From contig NW_019211458.1 of assembly GCF_002443255.2 (NCBI RefSeq), positions 40,552,365 to 40,616,364 on the forward strand: DNA of 64,000 bases. Reading direction: 5' to 3'. Under the pieces are notes generated by a model that was not told where the DNA came from, ran no database searches, and worked only from the letters and a program-made list of their open reading frames with translations. How positions within the stretch are numbered: the first letter of the stretch is position 1; the number at the start of each line of letters is the position of its first letter. The DNA is from Varroa destructor. Its lineage: Eukaryota > Arthropoda > Arachnida > Mesostigmata > Varroidae. This document shows positions 1-14,030 of this stretch, in pieces. A program made the position numbers and the translations under genes.

Positions 1-2003
1 TTGCTCGGAATTTTTTCAACATTTCCAATCGCTTTTGCACTATGCACCTTTAACAGACAGAACTTGTAAATATTTACATCAAGTATTGCCCATCCTCAGC
101 TATAAGCCCACCAAGTGTCATTCGAGAATAATATGTTTGGAGGAGAATATATCTATAGTTCTTAAAATGAACGCTCAATAATAAGGTTTCTCATTAATAA
201 AACAGTGTGAGGACACCAGTGGAACCTATTAGACAAGTGAGAAAACTGGGTCCCTTTGCCCGGTTTTTTGTTATAGCATTGTATCGTAAAAATATATACA
301 TGGTATGAAGTGCCCCTATGGTAGATGTACTCTGGCATAGACACCTAACAAACACGTATAAGATGAAGACGTTGAACGTAACGGTTTGTGGGTGAGGCTG
401 GGAGCCCGCTTTTTATTCTTTACTGGAAATCATCGAGGAAACGAATTCGTCGGATCCTCGTGCAATGTGTAAAAAAAATAGGCCGTGCTAATGACGACGC
501 TTCGTATTACAAATGTATTTCCCTCTAATGCGAATGTTGCTCATCCTTAGGACTAAACACGAATATAGATACATTAAAGATGCTAACAGTGACCGGATCA
601 TTTACGAAACCCTAGTAACTTATCTTTATCTGTAGCTATGTTGTCATGGGCATGTCTATGAAACTGGTCTCTATATATTTTTGCAGAAATTCCCATTTCT
701 CTTCATGTGTTACGCCATCATGTTCTTCGACGATTGGGTTTTTTTTGTTTTACTTGCGACAGCTTTCACGTTGTGTACACAATGAGCAACCGCAGTCTCT
801 CCTGATAGTGCGTATTATATAGATAAGATTTCACAGTCCTGGTTGACCATTACGTGAGCTTAGATACGGACGCCGAATACTGTGGAAAGGCTTACGGTTC
901 GCTATTTGAAAATGGATAGGCTTTGTTAACTGCCTACTCTTTTTCAGCTATGTGCAGTTCCGATGAAGCTGGACCTTCTCTCGAAAGGGCTATCGTTTGC
1001 GGTTCTGCAAAGTTCCATAAAAAGCGTTTCCGTAATGTCCCGAAAGACGTGCGCGTGCTGCGTGGAAATCATATTTCGTTACGGGCTATCGAATTGTTGA
1101 CGTACTTCTACCGAAATCATGTACACATCGAATTAAAAACATAAGTTCCTCGACTATTTCTAGATTTCACATTATGCTTCTGAGATTCTATAAACAGTTA
1201 CTGCCACCAATTATTTTTACTGAAGTTACATATATATACACTAAAAACTGCCTGTTCTTTTGCCGCAATCGACAAAATAAGGTATGGCTCCAAACATAAG
1301 GTTAACGTAGTCTGAGTCCGAACGGCATGGCATAACAATCTGTAGAATTACATAGAGGTTTCCTATAGCATACAATCGAAAGGAGCCGGCTGATGAAATC
1401 TATTATTATTGCTTTTTTTTTTAAACTGCATGAGGTTGAAGGTGAGCGTCTCTGTCCCAGCCGATTCAGTATATCCATTCATTGTGGTAAGAACCAGGCT
1501 CGCGCTAGGTTAGTGGAGCAGTTGCAGCAAGCTCATGATTCACGGCGCTTACCGAAGGCTTCCAAAGAGGTTATAGGTCGTGCAGACAAGCCGCATCAGA
1601 TCGTCTAGGTGTTAGGACGGAGCAAACTATGGCTAGCTTCTCCAGAAGTATAATGAGGAAAGAAGTGCTGCATATGTGATGCACAAAGCATCGTATCATA
1701 CTATGCCCTTTCTTTGCCCCCGATTCCCCTCAGCGGCAACTCCGAGAATAGCAGAAATTACCGAAACATTCAACCTTCAAGGGTCCGTCTGTATGTACAT
1801 AGTATAGCATTCGAGTTGCGTAACTACCTTTCTCTCACTTTTGGCTACCATGTATATACATGTACATATATACGTATGTACATATATGCATTGACTTACC
1901 CCACGATTACAAACATTAGGGCCTGACACAGAAGTGGAAGTTTATACAGGGCGGTACAGGGAGTATGTGGGCAGGTGTTAGTTACGTCAGTTTTCCCGTA
2001 CGA
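1..2003. repeat. Intergenic sequence with one SINE-like fragment
   Basis: No gene recognised; short open frames of about 60-73 codons look random. At about 370-402 the plus strand reads ACGGTTTGTGGGTGAGGCTG followed by GGAGCC. This resembles the body of the tRNA-derived SINE seen at 33.1 kb (ACGGTTTGTTTCGGGCTG then GGAGCC). A TA/CA-rich patch lies at 1852-1890. Confidence 0.3.
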
Positions 2004-2426
2004 TTATTCGTCACTGTGTAACACAATAGAATGGTGGAACTTTGACTTAACGCGAACGCTATAATTAACATGAAAATGTATGTAGACGATTACTGTGAAA
2101 AGGTACGACAAAAGAAAAACAAGCTCGATTTGAGTTTTGAACCTGCTTTGAGAGCGGTTAAACACAGTAGGATCATTTACACCAAGCATAAGTTCAAGAA
2201 GTGGGAAGTTACTTTCTGCAGTGATAAAAAGCAAAGGCAATCTGTTTATTAATGTCCAATAGTCATTATTGCTGCGGTATGATTTAATGAATCTATAAAG
2301 ATATTCGATGCCAGCCATTGAATCGTTGCATGATCCAGCAGCGTTTGTCACCAGAACGCCGATTAGTGCGATACATGCGCATGCAGTCATTGTAATGATA
2401 ATTAGGTCGCTGGCAACCAAGAGCAA
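2004..2426 (-). other. Orphan hydrophobic open frame, 140 codons, unknown
   Basis: This is the longest open frame in the left intergenic region and its first codon is TTG, not ATG, so if real it is an exon or a relic. The reading has two clearly hydrophobic stretches (DLIIITMTACACIALIGVLV near the start and IELVFLLSYLFTVIVYIHF near the end). Between them lie YLYRFIKSYRSNNDYW and LPLLFITAESNFPLLELML. A membrane-protein fragment such as a degenerate chemoreceptor exon is conceivable, but I cannot match it to a family. No convincing splice sites or neighbours support it, and hydrophobic frames arise readily in AT-rich DNA. Confidence 0.15.
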
Positions 2427-5400
2427 ATAAAAACGGCTTATAGTTAATATACTTATAGGTCAAGTTCGGTATTTTCGTCTTGAAGAAGACTTCCCATGAA
2501 ATTATAGTTTGGTCAGTTTCCGACTTCTCAGACTAGACCTATTATCAAAGCTGGCACAATGACGGTTTTCCTACTCGAGTAAGTTCTGGTTTGTTGCCAA
2601 CGGCTCAATGACAACCGAAGCGCCCGATTCTATATTAACGATAGTAAAGTTTGCCGACTTCTATATTCGCACTCTTTCTTATAAAGCTGCGCTGATTGCG
2701 TCTCGTCGGTTCTGTTGCCCCGATTGGTCGTGACCTCAACTTCAAGAACCTCGCACCTCCATTACTTAGGCTGCTCGGTACTCTCAAACGTTCGCTGGAG
2801 ACGTCAACTCGGTTGCTCTCGTTAGACTCAATGCAATTTAATGGGACGAGACAGTGGCTCTCACTTTAAGCGATGAATTGCAGTTCTTGATGCATTCATA
2901 GCTAATCAAGTAAGGTTCTAAAGATCGTAGTAAAATAGAATGTTTGTCAAACCATGCCTCATTGAGTATAATAGCATTTTAATAGAACAAGTGTTTTTAA
3001 ATACAGCAAATTAACAGTTTCAGTTGATCATTTACCTGGGAGTAACCAGTGACCAAGCGCTAATAAACATGGACCCTTTTACTGCTCTCCATTGGAGGAA
3101 ATCGGTCCTTGAACAACAGCTACGCCGTAGGCTTTCAGATTGAAGGCTGTATTCAAGGCACTTGGCAGTGCCTGTAGTGCTGCGTAAGTACATGAATCGA
3201 AAATGAGTGATGGTTAATAAACTGTTGACAAACTTCTGGCGAACTTACAGTAGATACGAAATCATAGTTTAGTGATTATGTTCGATTCGTTCGTAACTAG
3301 GAAACACTAACAGGTCATTCCTGAGAGGCGAGGTATGAGCGCCTACACTCTAAACAAGTCCCGACATATTCCGTTGAATAACCGTTTGCGGTTAGCTTCA
3401 AGATAAGTTACGATCGTTATTATGAGAGGATATTCCGGTAAGGTATGTCTATATAATAGTACAGTTGAAACATTGAGACAACAGTTGAGACTTTCTAGGT
3501 TCCAAGCTAGACTTAGTTAAGATCCAGATTCTAGAATTCTATGCTAGAAGCTGGATTGTTACTGGGATGAATGTACGATTGGGTGTAACATTGAAAATAT
3601 TATTTATGCACGGTCTTTCTAAAATACGTGTTTGTTGATTTATGACGCCAGTCTATGGTCGTTGCCTGAATGGACATAAATAGCAGAACTGACTTCAATT
3701 TCGTAGAGGTAATGCATCCGTAATGTTCCGGTGACATTAGTATTCACGCGCACCAAAGTGACTTTTTTTGCGGGTTAAAACATTGTACATTTCGTTAACC
3801 AAAATTGCGGTGATATTAACTGACAATGATAAATAAAAACAAAACAAATTACTAACTTACTCATTAGCTATTCTTTCTTCGAATTGATGTTTTCAATGTT
3901 AATTACAGTATAATGACAAAGGATTTCTAAAATTTTCTACTTAGTTGTTGATTTCCGCAGCGATACATTCTACGTGTACCACCAGTAGGCAGCAGGCCGT
4001 TATTAATCTGTTGTCCCATTAAGAGTCAATTGTATATGGACGAAATTAAACCAGCAGCTCCTTTGACACGGAGGGCGCAGGGTACTCGCAAAAGTTCTGG
4101 CCTCGCATTGATTTTTATACGTTAATGTAACTGACTTTAAGCTTAGAGCTGTACGTTTTTCGGCATCTTTAAAATGACACGGCGCAGCTTCATAGATATT
4201 GCGGATAAATAAAAACATCTTAAGAACAATTGAGAATTTCTAAAAATAATATAGACTAGAATATAATTGTGTTTCGCAGGTCGACCAAACGATGCAATCA
4301 TCATTACATTTTCACTGCGTTCTTGCAATATCCAATATATTTTCAGGTTGAAGCCAGGTGATCCCGTCTCCAAATGTAAATGTCAACCTAACATTACATC
4401 TCTCTGCCGACAATCGTACGATACAACAGCTGCAACGAGGTATAGGGTGTTTATAAAGGGGTAAAAGTGAGGGAATAACAGTAATGCTATATTAGTATAC
4501 CTGTAACAAAACACAGGAATAATTAACGATATAGTAAGCTAACTGTAGGAACGCAATCAACCAGAAGCCAGAAAAAAATGATAATGGTGCAGAATCAAAA
4601 ATATCTATTGTGAAGTTTTAATGTGGCTTATTCAAGATTGGGTTAAACATAATTGTAACTAGGCAGGCCAATGATATTCTGGGTTATATAAGTGAAATTG
4701 CGAAGGAGAGTAAAACACAGTTCACTTCTTTGAAGGCTTCAACCGCTGTCAGAAGTATCGTATTCTATGCAAGGTCTATTTAAAGAACAATGCGTCAAGT
4801 ACGAAAAGTTGTTCCCAAGGTTTAGGTCTTTCAACGAGAAAACTCGAAACGGTATCAGGCAGGATATATTTTATAACTTAAACCAGGTTCCTGAAAAGAG
4901 TCTGGTTAGGTCTCGACCGTGTGACGACTAGAATAGCGGAGTAGTTAAAGGCATCTCGGGTGTTAGAAAGAAGGCGGGGCACCGGCACAGTGACCTTACA
5001 TTCAACTCAACCATCGGATCTTATTTAACCGAGTTGCTTTAACGTGTTTTCGAAATGCAGGCTCGTTAAGGTGATAGCGATGCTCCTGAAAGTTTTTTGC
5101 GTGGTTTGAGTATTCTTCAAATCGAATGGCTTGTTACCTAGACGACCTAAAAACTCCGCTCTTTTCTCCGGCGGCAATGCCCAACTGCCTGCCGTTCTAC
5201 TTTAGGTAATGCCTTTGCGGCCTTGCATTTCAAAATCGTTGCAAATTGAAACAATGACCAATATCCGTAATTAAAATGCTTTTTGGGCAACGTCCAGCGC
5301 CCACATTTATACCTACGAAAGCGCACCCTCGCAATTTACTTTTTAATCGCCGTAGTTTCTCTACAAGTTAAACGAATCCGCTAAATTTCCCGCTAATACG

Positions 5401-8400
5401 ACCTGCTATTGAGTTCTGTGCTGGAATAAAGTTTCTGTCTAGTTTATTATACTATGCGCCTTATTTCCGGGCGATACACGCATCAAAAAAAAGGATACCC
5501 CGAAGAGGCCGGTTTATTCGAATATCCCCTACGCAATGTATGTCTATGTAATTTAGTCTTGCACCTACAACAGTCAATTAATTGAAATGCGAAACGACAT
5601 TTAAGAGTAGCGCCTATCGATCAGAAGCCCAGTAGCCTTATACAATGCCCAATTACCGAGAGACCAATACCCAACTTTACACACCCCCAAAGGCATAATA
5701 CAATGAACTTTTTATACCGGCAAAGCAAGGCTTACTTTTATAACCAACACCGTTCGATAGATATTAGTTAGGGCCTTACAAGTACAGATACGTGCCTGCG
5801 CTCCTATCAAGAAAAAAAGCTAATGTGATTGACTTCAGCAGAACTTAGCTGTGGAACTTCGTCTATGTCAGTGGAACCTCTTCATAAAGGAAATTTTTTT
5901 TTAAACAGCTTCAGCGGCGAAGATTTGTCAACGCAGAAAACACATCATTCCTTTAGAGAAAGAGCACTGTGTAGGTATTGCATACGAAGCGGTTTGCATT
6001 ACGAGGTAAGGCCTTGAAAAAGTAACATAGTACCGCTAGTGTTTATTCCACTTGGATAATAACGATAATAACCTGTGCGTGCGAGAAAGGTTAGAAAACT
6101 ATGACCCTGTTTTTTCGGTAGCCGTTCGTACTTGTTTTCAATCGCTAGTTTACAAATTATTGCCATGATGAATATCACCATTTTAGTTTACATATATATA
6201 TTATATATATAAATCGATACCAAGGTTAAGTTTCGTTTCTACTGTTTCCACAACACATTTCAATTTAAGGTTCTGCCTTCCTGTTGTCCAGGATGTGGTC
6301 AATGCGCTTTTTAATGCTTTTGTTTTCGTTTTTTGTTATCGGTCATTCCTCGGGGGCTGCTACGCAAATGATTTTTCGTGTGACATGGCGCTATCTCGCA
6401 CCCTCCCAAAAGCATTAGCAAATGTTATTGTCAACCTGTAATTCAGTTATATCCACATCACGCTAATAAAGCTTTCGTTTATATCGTTCGTCGGAGCGCA
6501 CAACAATGGCACAATCAGACCCAGTCAGTCCTACGCGTTCTTTGAAATTTTGCTTCAGCCAGCAGCTTACCGCCGTCTTTCTGCCTCAGCTGCTGCTCCT
6601 ATCGGATGAGTCGCCGCTCAAACGCTGTTAAGCGAAACGGCCCGATGCAACGCACAGTGCAGACTTATGATTGTGTCAGCTTTTTTTGCTTCCGATAGCC
6701 TTATCCAAGCGCTGGACCTAAGGCTGCGCATTTTACTGCTGCATTTATAGACCTGTTGAAAGGTCATTGGGAGGCCTCAAACGACAGCTGCTTGTGGGGT
6801 GTACCATTTCCGAAAAACAACTAAAGGTTAAAAAGGCCCTGGTGACGTTAGTTTAGATTGAGAGACGTACTAGCCACTCAGACATCTCTTGTAGATTTTG
6901 TAGGCCTGATGCTATGTGAATACTTCTAATTCAATATTGCAAGCTTATTAAACTTTAGGACTATTAGACAAGCGAGAATATGACTGGGCAAACAAGTCAG
7001 CTTTGTTTTATCTAGATTTATCCAGCCAGGTTTATCTAGATTATGACTTAGCTTTGAATAAATCTAAGAAGTTGTCTAATGAGTATATATTCATGCTTTC
7101 CCTGATATCTTCTGTAAAAGCAGATGAGCAGTCATATACTATCATTTTATCAGTAATTTCAGCCTAGCTGGCATTTTTTTGCTAGGTCATTTGTCCTTCT
7201 GGTAAAAGGTTAGCTTCATCGTGTGTTCAGCTCAGTTTGTGCCAATTGGTTATGTAGGCGTCTTTATTACGACCCCCACCATATAATGATTTCCTTATTC
7301 ACGAAAATTATGTCGTGCGTACCATAAGCAGGACTTCAGGTAGCTATTTCTGCATTCTTGCATAATATTAATAATAATACATTAATAGCAAATCATGCGT
7401 TGCAAAAACTGTTCGTAAGTGAAGAGTTATAAAAATAGCTGGTTTTTGTAAAACACTTCAGTTAACAAAAACGAAGGTGGCTCTCGAAAGCTCCAAAAAC
7501 GTTCGTTTCTTTCATTCATATTCCAGTCAGTTATTGAAAGAATAGCCAAAAATGTATGACCTTCTGTTTTTCCCAAAAAAAATAATGACCCGTTTCATTT
7601 AAAATTTGGTTAGGCTTGTTGACAATCTATATTAAAACCAATACTAATTTAAGTGTTTGGTTAAAACGAAATTGAAACTTAACCAAAAGCCAGGATGAAC
7701 GGTACGCTCTGGGGCTAGTAAACAAATAAGACTTTCTTATGAATAGTAAAATTGTCACGCTTGTTGTTGAAAGAAACATTTTTCAAGACGAAGTAGCCTC
7801 TATTCTGCAGGAAATCGATTTACTGATATCAGCAATCAGTTGTCTTAATAAGAGACTTCAAATTTGTACTATGCTATTCACGTAAAACAGTGGTATGTTA
7901 ACTATAGTCCAACTGTTATTTCGTAAATAAAAAAAGATGCAGCAGCCAAAGCTGAGAATTTTTTTACAGTCATAATTTAGGGTTAAAAATACGAGTTTTA
8001 CTTCTAAGGAAAACCTAGAAAATTTCATTTAGCCTGTCTTCCATTCCAGAGTTTTCATAGCATTTTATCAAATCCCTCCGTGCAAAACAACAGAAATTTT
8101 CAAATTTGACAATATATATATACAGACCTACATATTCCAACAATCAGTATTCGTCTACAATTTGCAAGATGCATATAATACACTAAGTACGCGTCGGTCT
8201 TCAGCAGATTTAGATTTTCTTTAGAAGTCCTTTTTAATACGTTTTTTTTTTTTGTAGACATAATGCAACTAAGCACCAACCCGATGTCTCACATCTGAAT
8301 TTCTTCTCAGATAGACGTTTCCGTATTCAATGTGCCAGCCTCACTGATTTCGCCTTTTCCTTACCGAAGCCACGCATTTACTTTGCAAATGAGCGATCAA

Positions 8401-8885
8401 CCGCACAAACGGGGTTTCTCCAGAGTCGACTTTTGTCGAGTGGTAGTTGAATATATAATACGTTTCGTTGCATTGTTGGGTTGAGTGCGGTCTCTTGCCA
8501 TATTGTACTTGGATAGTTTTGCATGGACACCCCATCGTTATATCTGTTATAACACTGAGAGGATTAGAAATAATGATCTGTTAGTTTCCGCATGGTCGAT
8601 TTACCCCTCTGCTATATAGTCGTTCAGCCAAGTCAGTCAGTATCGACCACATTTATAACACCTGTGCGACAGTGGTACGATGCCGACCGAGTACGATATG
8701 ATTGGAGCAACAGGTCGATTCGCGTACCAGCGTATAGCATGATTAATAGCTCAGTACGTCTAAAGATCTGTCATTTTCGAAAGTAATAATCGACACTATT
8801 AACAATAAATTAACGAATTTGCTGAACAATTAATTTAGCGGCCCATTTATTAATAAAAGAAGACAAGTGTTTTCCCTGATATATA
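2427..8885. other. Intergenic sequence, no gene seen
   Basis: AT-rich DNA with only short, unconvincing open frames. Local items: a perfect 9-bp inverted repeat (ATTAGACAA at 6963-6971 and TTGTCTAAT at 7072-7080) bounding a 118-base, otherwise weakly symmetrical segment, and a TA-rich palindrome at 6192-6212. Confidence 0.5.
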
Positions 8886-8985
8886 NNNNNNNNNNNNNNN
8901 NNNNNNNNNNNNNNNNNNNNNNNNNNNNNNNNNNNNNNNNNNNNNNNNNNNNNNNNNNNNNNNNNNNNNNNNNNNNNNNNNNNNN
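8886..8985. other. Assembly gap (100 N)
   Basis: Exactly 100 N, flanked on both sides by TATA-rich sequence. It is a scaffold gap of nominal size, probably an unresolved AT microsatellite. Confidence 0.98.
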
Positions 8986-11399
8986 TATATAATAAATAAA
9001 TAAAATATATATCGAGTACACGTACTATTTTAGTGATTAAGCGGCACTGTATGCGGCGTCGACCATACTGTACCACTTTCTGTTAACATTATGAAATACC
9101 TTCTAAAAAGCTACAGCCGTTTCTTTCGACGAGGCTTGTTAGAGTTAGGCATTACCATGGGTCTTTCAACGAGTTCTTAATTTAAATAAGTTTTTGTTCA
9201 AAGCGTTATTAAATTAATTAGTAAAAAAGTTTTGTTAAAAGCTTAGATTACTTAGTAAATCACTAGAAACGATAGATACTGGTACTACTAGAAGGCTGTC
9301 ATACTTGACATTACTGCCTTTATAAAAGAGCGCAAAGGACAAAGCAAACCCAAACGACAAAGAGCCCGCAGAGTAACTGTTCCAAGTCATGTAAAGAGGG
9401 TACATTGTGTTTTATAATACTTTTCGAAATTCCATCACCATATCTTGTGGAAAAGTTACCGAACCTACTTACTTGTTAGAAACATAAAAAAAATGAAGTA
9501 GCTACATCATACCCTAAGGTATTTGTATCTAGTAATAACCTTATCAACCATTTTAGTAGATGTATTTACAACTGTATAGATAGGTATATACTTAAACGTC
9601 TTGTGCCTTACACCGATGTTTTGAGCTAGATTAACCAAAATCCAGTCCACCCTGGGCTGTGTCTCTCTCTCGTGTATGTATGTGTACGTGTATGTTTGGG
9701 CGCGTCTGTGTTTTACGTTTTCAAACAGCATTTTTTAGCTATTCAAATGAGCAGATTAATCGCTTTCCCTACAATATTATCTACTCTATTTTTAAAATCA
9801 GGAAACTTTTTTTTCTCCTACTGGCTACAATGAGTGCTACGAGATACTCTTGACTCTTACAACCTTTATGTCCTCAGTGGAATTGTCATTTAGCGTTGCA
9901 TGTTTTGCCTCGTAATTTCAGGATAGCTCTGTTTAAAATCTAGGGATATCATCGTAGCTGAATACCTACTAGCGTCTAGGTCGTTGGCCATTTTGAGGGC
10001 TGAAAACCTCAACCACATCGTAGCTGGTGCGATCAGGGTCTTGAATAGAAGTTTCCTCTATCAGTGACCGATAACTAAACTTAATTTACACTTTAATTAA
10101 ATATTTTACTCTACAAATTGCACATTTTAATCAAGTCTCATCTATTGAATGTTCAGCGTGGCGACGCTCAATTTTCGAATGGTTTTCTCGCTAACTCAGT
10201 GAAGCCATCCTCGTGCGCCAGGCATTTCTTGCGTCTTGCAATAGTGAAGCGGATAGACAGCAAGCTCTGCTAAAACACACTTTTTACTGCATTCCGCTTA
10301 CTTATCAGCCAAATCGAGTAGGTAGCCACAGTGTAAAACATTGGTAACAGTTCCGCCTAATTTCTCATTACTAGAATGGTCCACTCTATCCTTTTTTAGG
10401 ATTGCAGCCCTTAAAACTTAACATTTGATATAAACTAATCGCTCACGAACGCCTTGATGATGATTGCATCGTTCCGCCGAACAATAATCTATTATCTGCC
10501 TATCTATTAACTATTATCTGCCTATCAGTGAAAACACCAGATGTGATTTAACTTGAAAAAATCAATTTCTCGAAGTTACGTTTTTATTTACACCTATCTC
10601 GTTGTTACTAAGACTCGATATGGATTATATGTACATTTGGGCGGTAGGGTTAGCTTTGCAAATACTTGCAGCATAAAAATTCGCGCTTAAAATGTTCAGT
10701 GTTCGACCTTTTGACGACGTGTGTCACATAAAGCCGTAGGGACGCCTTATAAAGCAGCGATTACAGTTCATCTTTGCTTCACTCAGTTGTATTTTGTATT
10801 CACAAGCAATTGAGCGTAATCACGTCTGCACATTTCCCTCTATTTCCGAATACATACAGAAACTGGATAATATTCTCCGGAGTTTCGATGCCATCAGAGC
10901 GGGTTTACATTACTGCTCTTTGGTACTAATGTACAAACGTTTCATATATAGTTCTTATGTCCAATTTTTAATAATACGATACGTTACGAACTTCAGTTAC
11001 GCACACATTTTCCTTGTAGACTAAAACGTCCTTCTCCTTCAAACAAAACCGTGTCAACAAGCAATGTCCGTACTGTAACAGATCGTGTCCATTATCATCA
11101 AACGATGCATCCGATGTTCCCATTTTTCCTTAATCACCTGTGACATAAATCACGGAGTGCGTCCGTTTAACGCAGACTTACAGAAGTGCGCTATAAGAGC
11201 CTATAACGAATGATGATCGTATGCTAACAATAACATTGTATTATCGTAAAAACAACACAATGTTCGTGACCTGCTCCGACGGTAATAGCAAAACAATCAT
11301 TGCCGATGATGATGTATATATAAATATCTATTTACACAGACGAATTTCATATGAAGGAAGGCAGCTAAACTAGACTCAGGCAAAGGTCGGGCTGTCACT
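8986..11399. other. Intergenic sequence, no gene seen
   Basis: No recognisable coding sequence. A tandem duplication sits near 10489-10530, where CTATTATCTGCCTATC occurs twice, separated by TATTAA. Confidence 0.5.
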
Positions 11400-13930
11400 C
11401 CAGTTGTGAGCACATTACTTTCCATCATCAATTTAGCCAGCTTTGTCGCTAGCCAAGCCAACGGAATTAATATCAGACGTCAAAAGCTTCCTTACGTACT
11501 ACGTGGTTGGGTCCATCCCTGGTCCCTGTTCCCGGCCACGTTTCCAGCCGCACTTTGGCTTGCTAAATCTTCCTTCCAATCCTGATCTTTTCTATGTCCT
11601 CGTTCAGAACGAGGAGAAGGTGCTGGACAGGATAAAGTTGCTGGTTTTCTTTTTTCGGGCTTCGTTCGGTTACTGCTGCTAGGGGATGTCCGCCCGATCT
11701 TTCTATTCGCTCTTTTGTCGCCTGCTTTCTGGGCAGATCCCGTTACACCGACCTTGGCTGGCTCTGACACAACCGGAAAGGCCAATCAGGCGCACATTAG
11801 CTCGACTGGTTTCGGCGTTCATAGCCTCAATTAGCCCCTTTCCGATCCTTGGACTCATCGCGACCCAAACGTTCGGTTAACTCCCACCGCCCGATTCACC
11901 TCTACCGATGCCCCGGCTGCTAAAGCAGTCGCCGGTTTTCCGTTCGCTGCCGCTGATCATCACCTAGCCCTTTCTTTCTTCCTATAGTCTCGTTCCGTGC
12001 TGCTGTTCGTTTTTTCTTAAATTTTGCCTGGTGAGTGTTTCTTACCGGCAATGTGAAGTGTCAGAAAAGAAGTTCCAGGAATCGCAATACGAAGTAGCAT
12101 TACCAACACCGTCACCAGCACAACCGGCTAGAGTAGTCTTAAAGTTCGTCTCGGAGCAACTACTCTGCTACTACCGTCTTTTACCAGTCTTGGTGGTCTC
12201 GTCCGAAACATCTCATTGCTCGTCCGCTGGCCATCAGGCCATCCATTGAGCGGCCAATGGAAGACTACGGCTGTAGCCAACCGGATCAGCTCGAGACGCA
12301 ATCGCAGCAACCGCAACGGCACCAGTGGTAGCACGAACCCTCGTGGATTGCAAAGCGATACTTATAAGACGTGTCGTCTGACCTAAATCAGCCACACGTA
12401 CCAATGACGCTCGCAGACACACGTACACGACCATCTAAACTTCAGGCCAAAGTCATCTCCGTTTGATCCTCTTCTTTTTTTGCCTGTCCTGCTCCTTATT
12501 GATGTTAGTGTGAGGCATACATATACGTACATATGATACGAACATAGATCCTGAAAGGGACATTTCGTCTCACACACAGAGCGAAAATCGCGCGCTTACA
12601 AAAGCTCACTCTTCCTTTCGCACATAGGCTCAGACACGCGTAAACTCATAGCATACATAGATTTAGCGAGGGTTCACGCTTGCCACGTTGCTAGTCCATG
12701 GGGAATGCAGAATAGGGAGTGACTGCGCGAGAAGGGACAAAGAAACAAACATGATGTAGAAAGCGAAATTGTAAGTACAGTTCGAAAAAACGAGTTAGAA
12801 GATAGAAGTAACAGAGGGTACAGGAAAAGGAGAGATATATAGGATAAAAAGACGTGAAGAAGGAACTGGTGAGGTAGTTTAGGAACAAGCAGCTTCTCTG
12901 TTAGCGAGCAGCGGTTGGTCTTTTGTGTGGGCAGGAAGAGACACAGGGGGCGAATGGCCAGACAGAGAAAGATGAAAAGATAGGGCAAAGAGAAGTGGAA
13001 ACAAGCGAGAGGCAGAGGGAGGATGGAAGATTCTCACAGGACGTTAGACTTTTCAGACTGCCCCTCCCCCACTGGCTAGTATCTTGCAAGTGGATGATGT
13101 ATGCCCCGTTTTCTGTGATGCTACTGGCCTTCACCGACTTCGAGCTGTCTGCTTTAGTGCTCCAGAGCACTCTAAAGCGTGGTCTTGCTATTACAGAGGC
13201 AGCGATGGCAGGACCAGCAGCAGCACCATCATCATGAGCGGCTCGAATGCAATTCAGAGTGGAAATAGTAGGGGTAGTAATGGCGATGGTGGTAGAAAAG
13301 CTCTTTGGTCTTTTTCTCTCTCTCTCTCTTTGAAGTTGAACATTGCGCGTTGCAGTCGCAGCCTTCTCCTCGATTCGAGGTGGATTGGCTGGTTAGGGGA
13401 ATTGACATGGGATAGTAGACCGAAAACGGAACTGAAGGGAGTACGACGACCGTTTGCAGTTTAGTGTGCTGCTTCCTTAGAACGAACCTCTGACTTCAGG
13501 CAGTAGAAACGTTCGATACCGCCAACGGCGCCAACAACATGGAATAGTGTCCATGGAATCGATGGCCACAAAGCGAAAGTCATGGCTATACTTGCCACTT
13601 TCATGCCCAGCCTATACTGGCCGAACCCGCGATGGTACTGATCGCGAAGGACCACGGTATCAGCGACAACCCACTTTTTTCGCCTGTCTCAGATGTAGTG
13701 TTCTTATCTGGCTATCATCTCTCGGGGAATTTGCAGAAGCATAGGATGCAGGCCAAGAGTCGGGATATCGAGAAAAACGTTAGGTTCCAGACCAAAGGGT
13801 CTATGGTGCCTGGCGGTTCGACGAGTTACAACTAACAAACGTAAGGATGGCCGCTTTGTTGTCCGCTCTTGATACTTCTTTGTTTGCCCCGGTAGGCGTA
13901 CGACCACGACGTAGAAATCATAATCTAGCG
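11400..13930. other. GC-richer block with several overlapping open frames, unidentified
   Basis: This 2.5-kb block just downstream of the neuroligin 3' end is visibly richer in G+C than its surroundings and has open frames of 60-126 codons on both strands. None resembles a family I know, and their overlap on opposite strands is what fewer stop codons alone would produce. From about 12700 to 13060 the plus strand is strongly purine-rich. A CT microsatellite lies near 13309-13330. A minus frame at 13461-13700 (VASIAMTFALWPSIPWTLFH) looks hydrophobic but has two stops upstream. It may hold unrecognised exons, a CpG-rich regulatory region or an old repeat. Confidence 0.3.
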
Positions 13931-13932
13931 TT

Positions 13933-13938
13933 TTTATT
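13933..13938 (-). terminator. Candidate poly(A) signal AATAAA after exon J
   Basis: TTTATT on the plus strand reads AATAAA on the gene strand, 93 bases after the exon J stop. This is a normal spacing for a short 3' UTR in an arthropod gene. Confidence 0.4.
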
Positions 13939-14030
13939 GTATTGCACTACAGGTCTTGCTGATATCCTTGCGAGAATGATATGGATGATCGTGAATGGCA
14001 CACTTTGCTCCTCCTAGCGAAAGAACGGGA

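Noticed and set aside
6963..7080. A MITE defined by 9-bp terminal inverted repeats
   Set aside because: Beyond the 9-mers the arms do not pair, no clear target-site duplication is seen, and no second copy was noticed.
12674..12988. A hydrophobic minus frame of 104 codons that looks like a membrane protein
   Set aside because: It is the antisense of a purine-rich strand, which always gives Leu/Phe/Ser-rich text; overlapping frames do the same.
13084..13464. A 126-codon plus frame in the GC-richer block
   Set aside because: No family similarity; other frames on both strands are open in the same place, as expected from composition.
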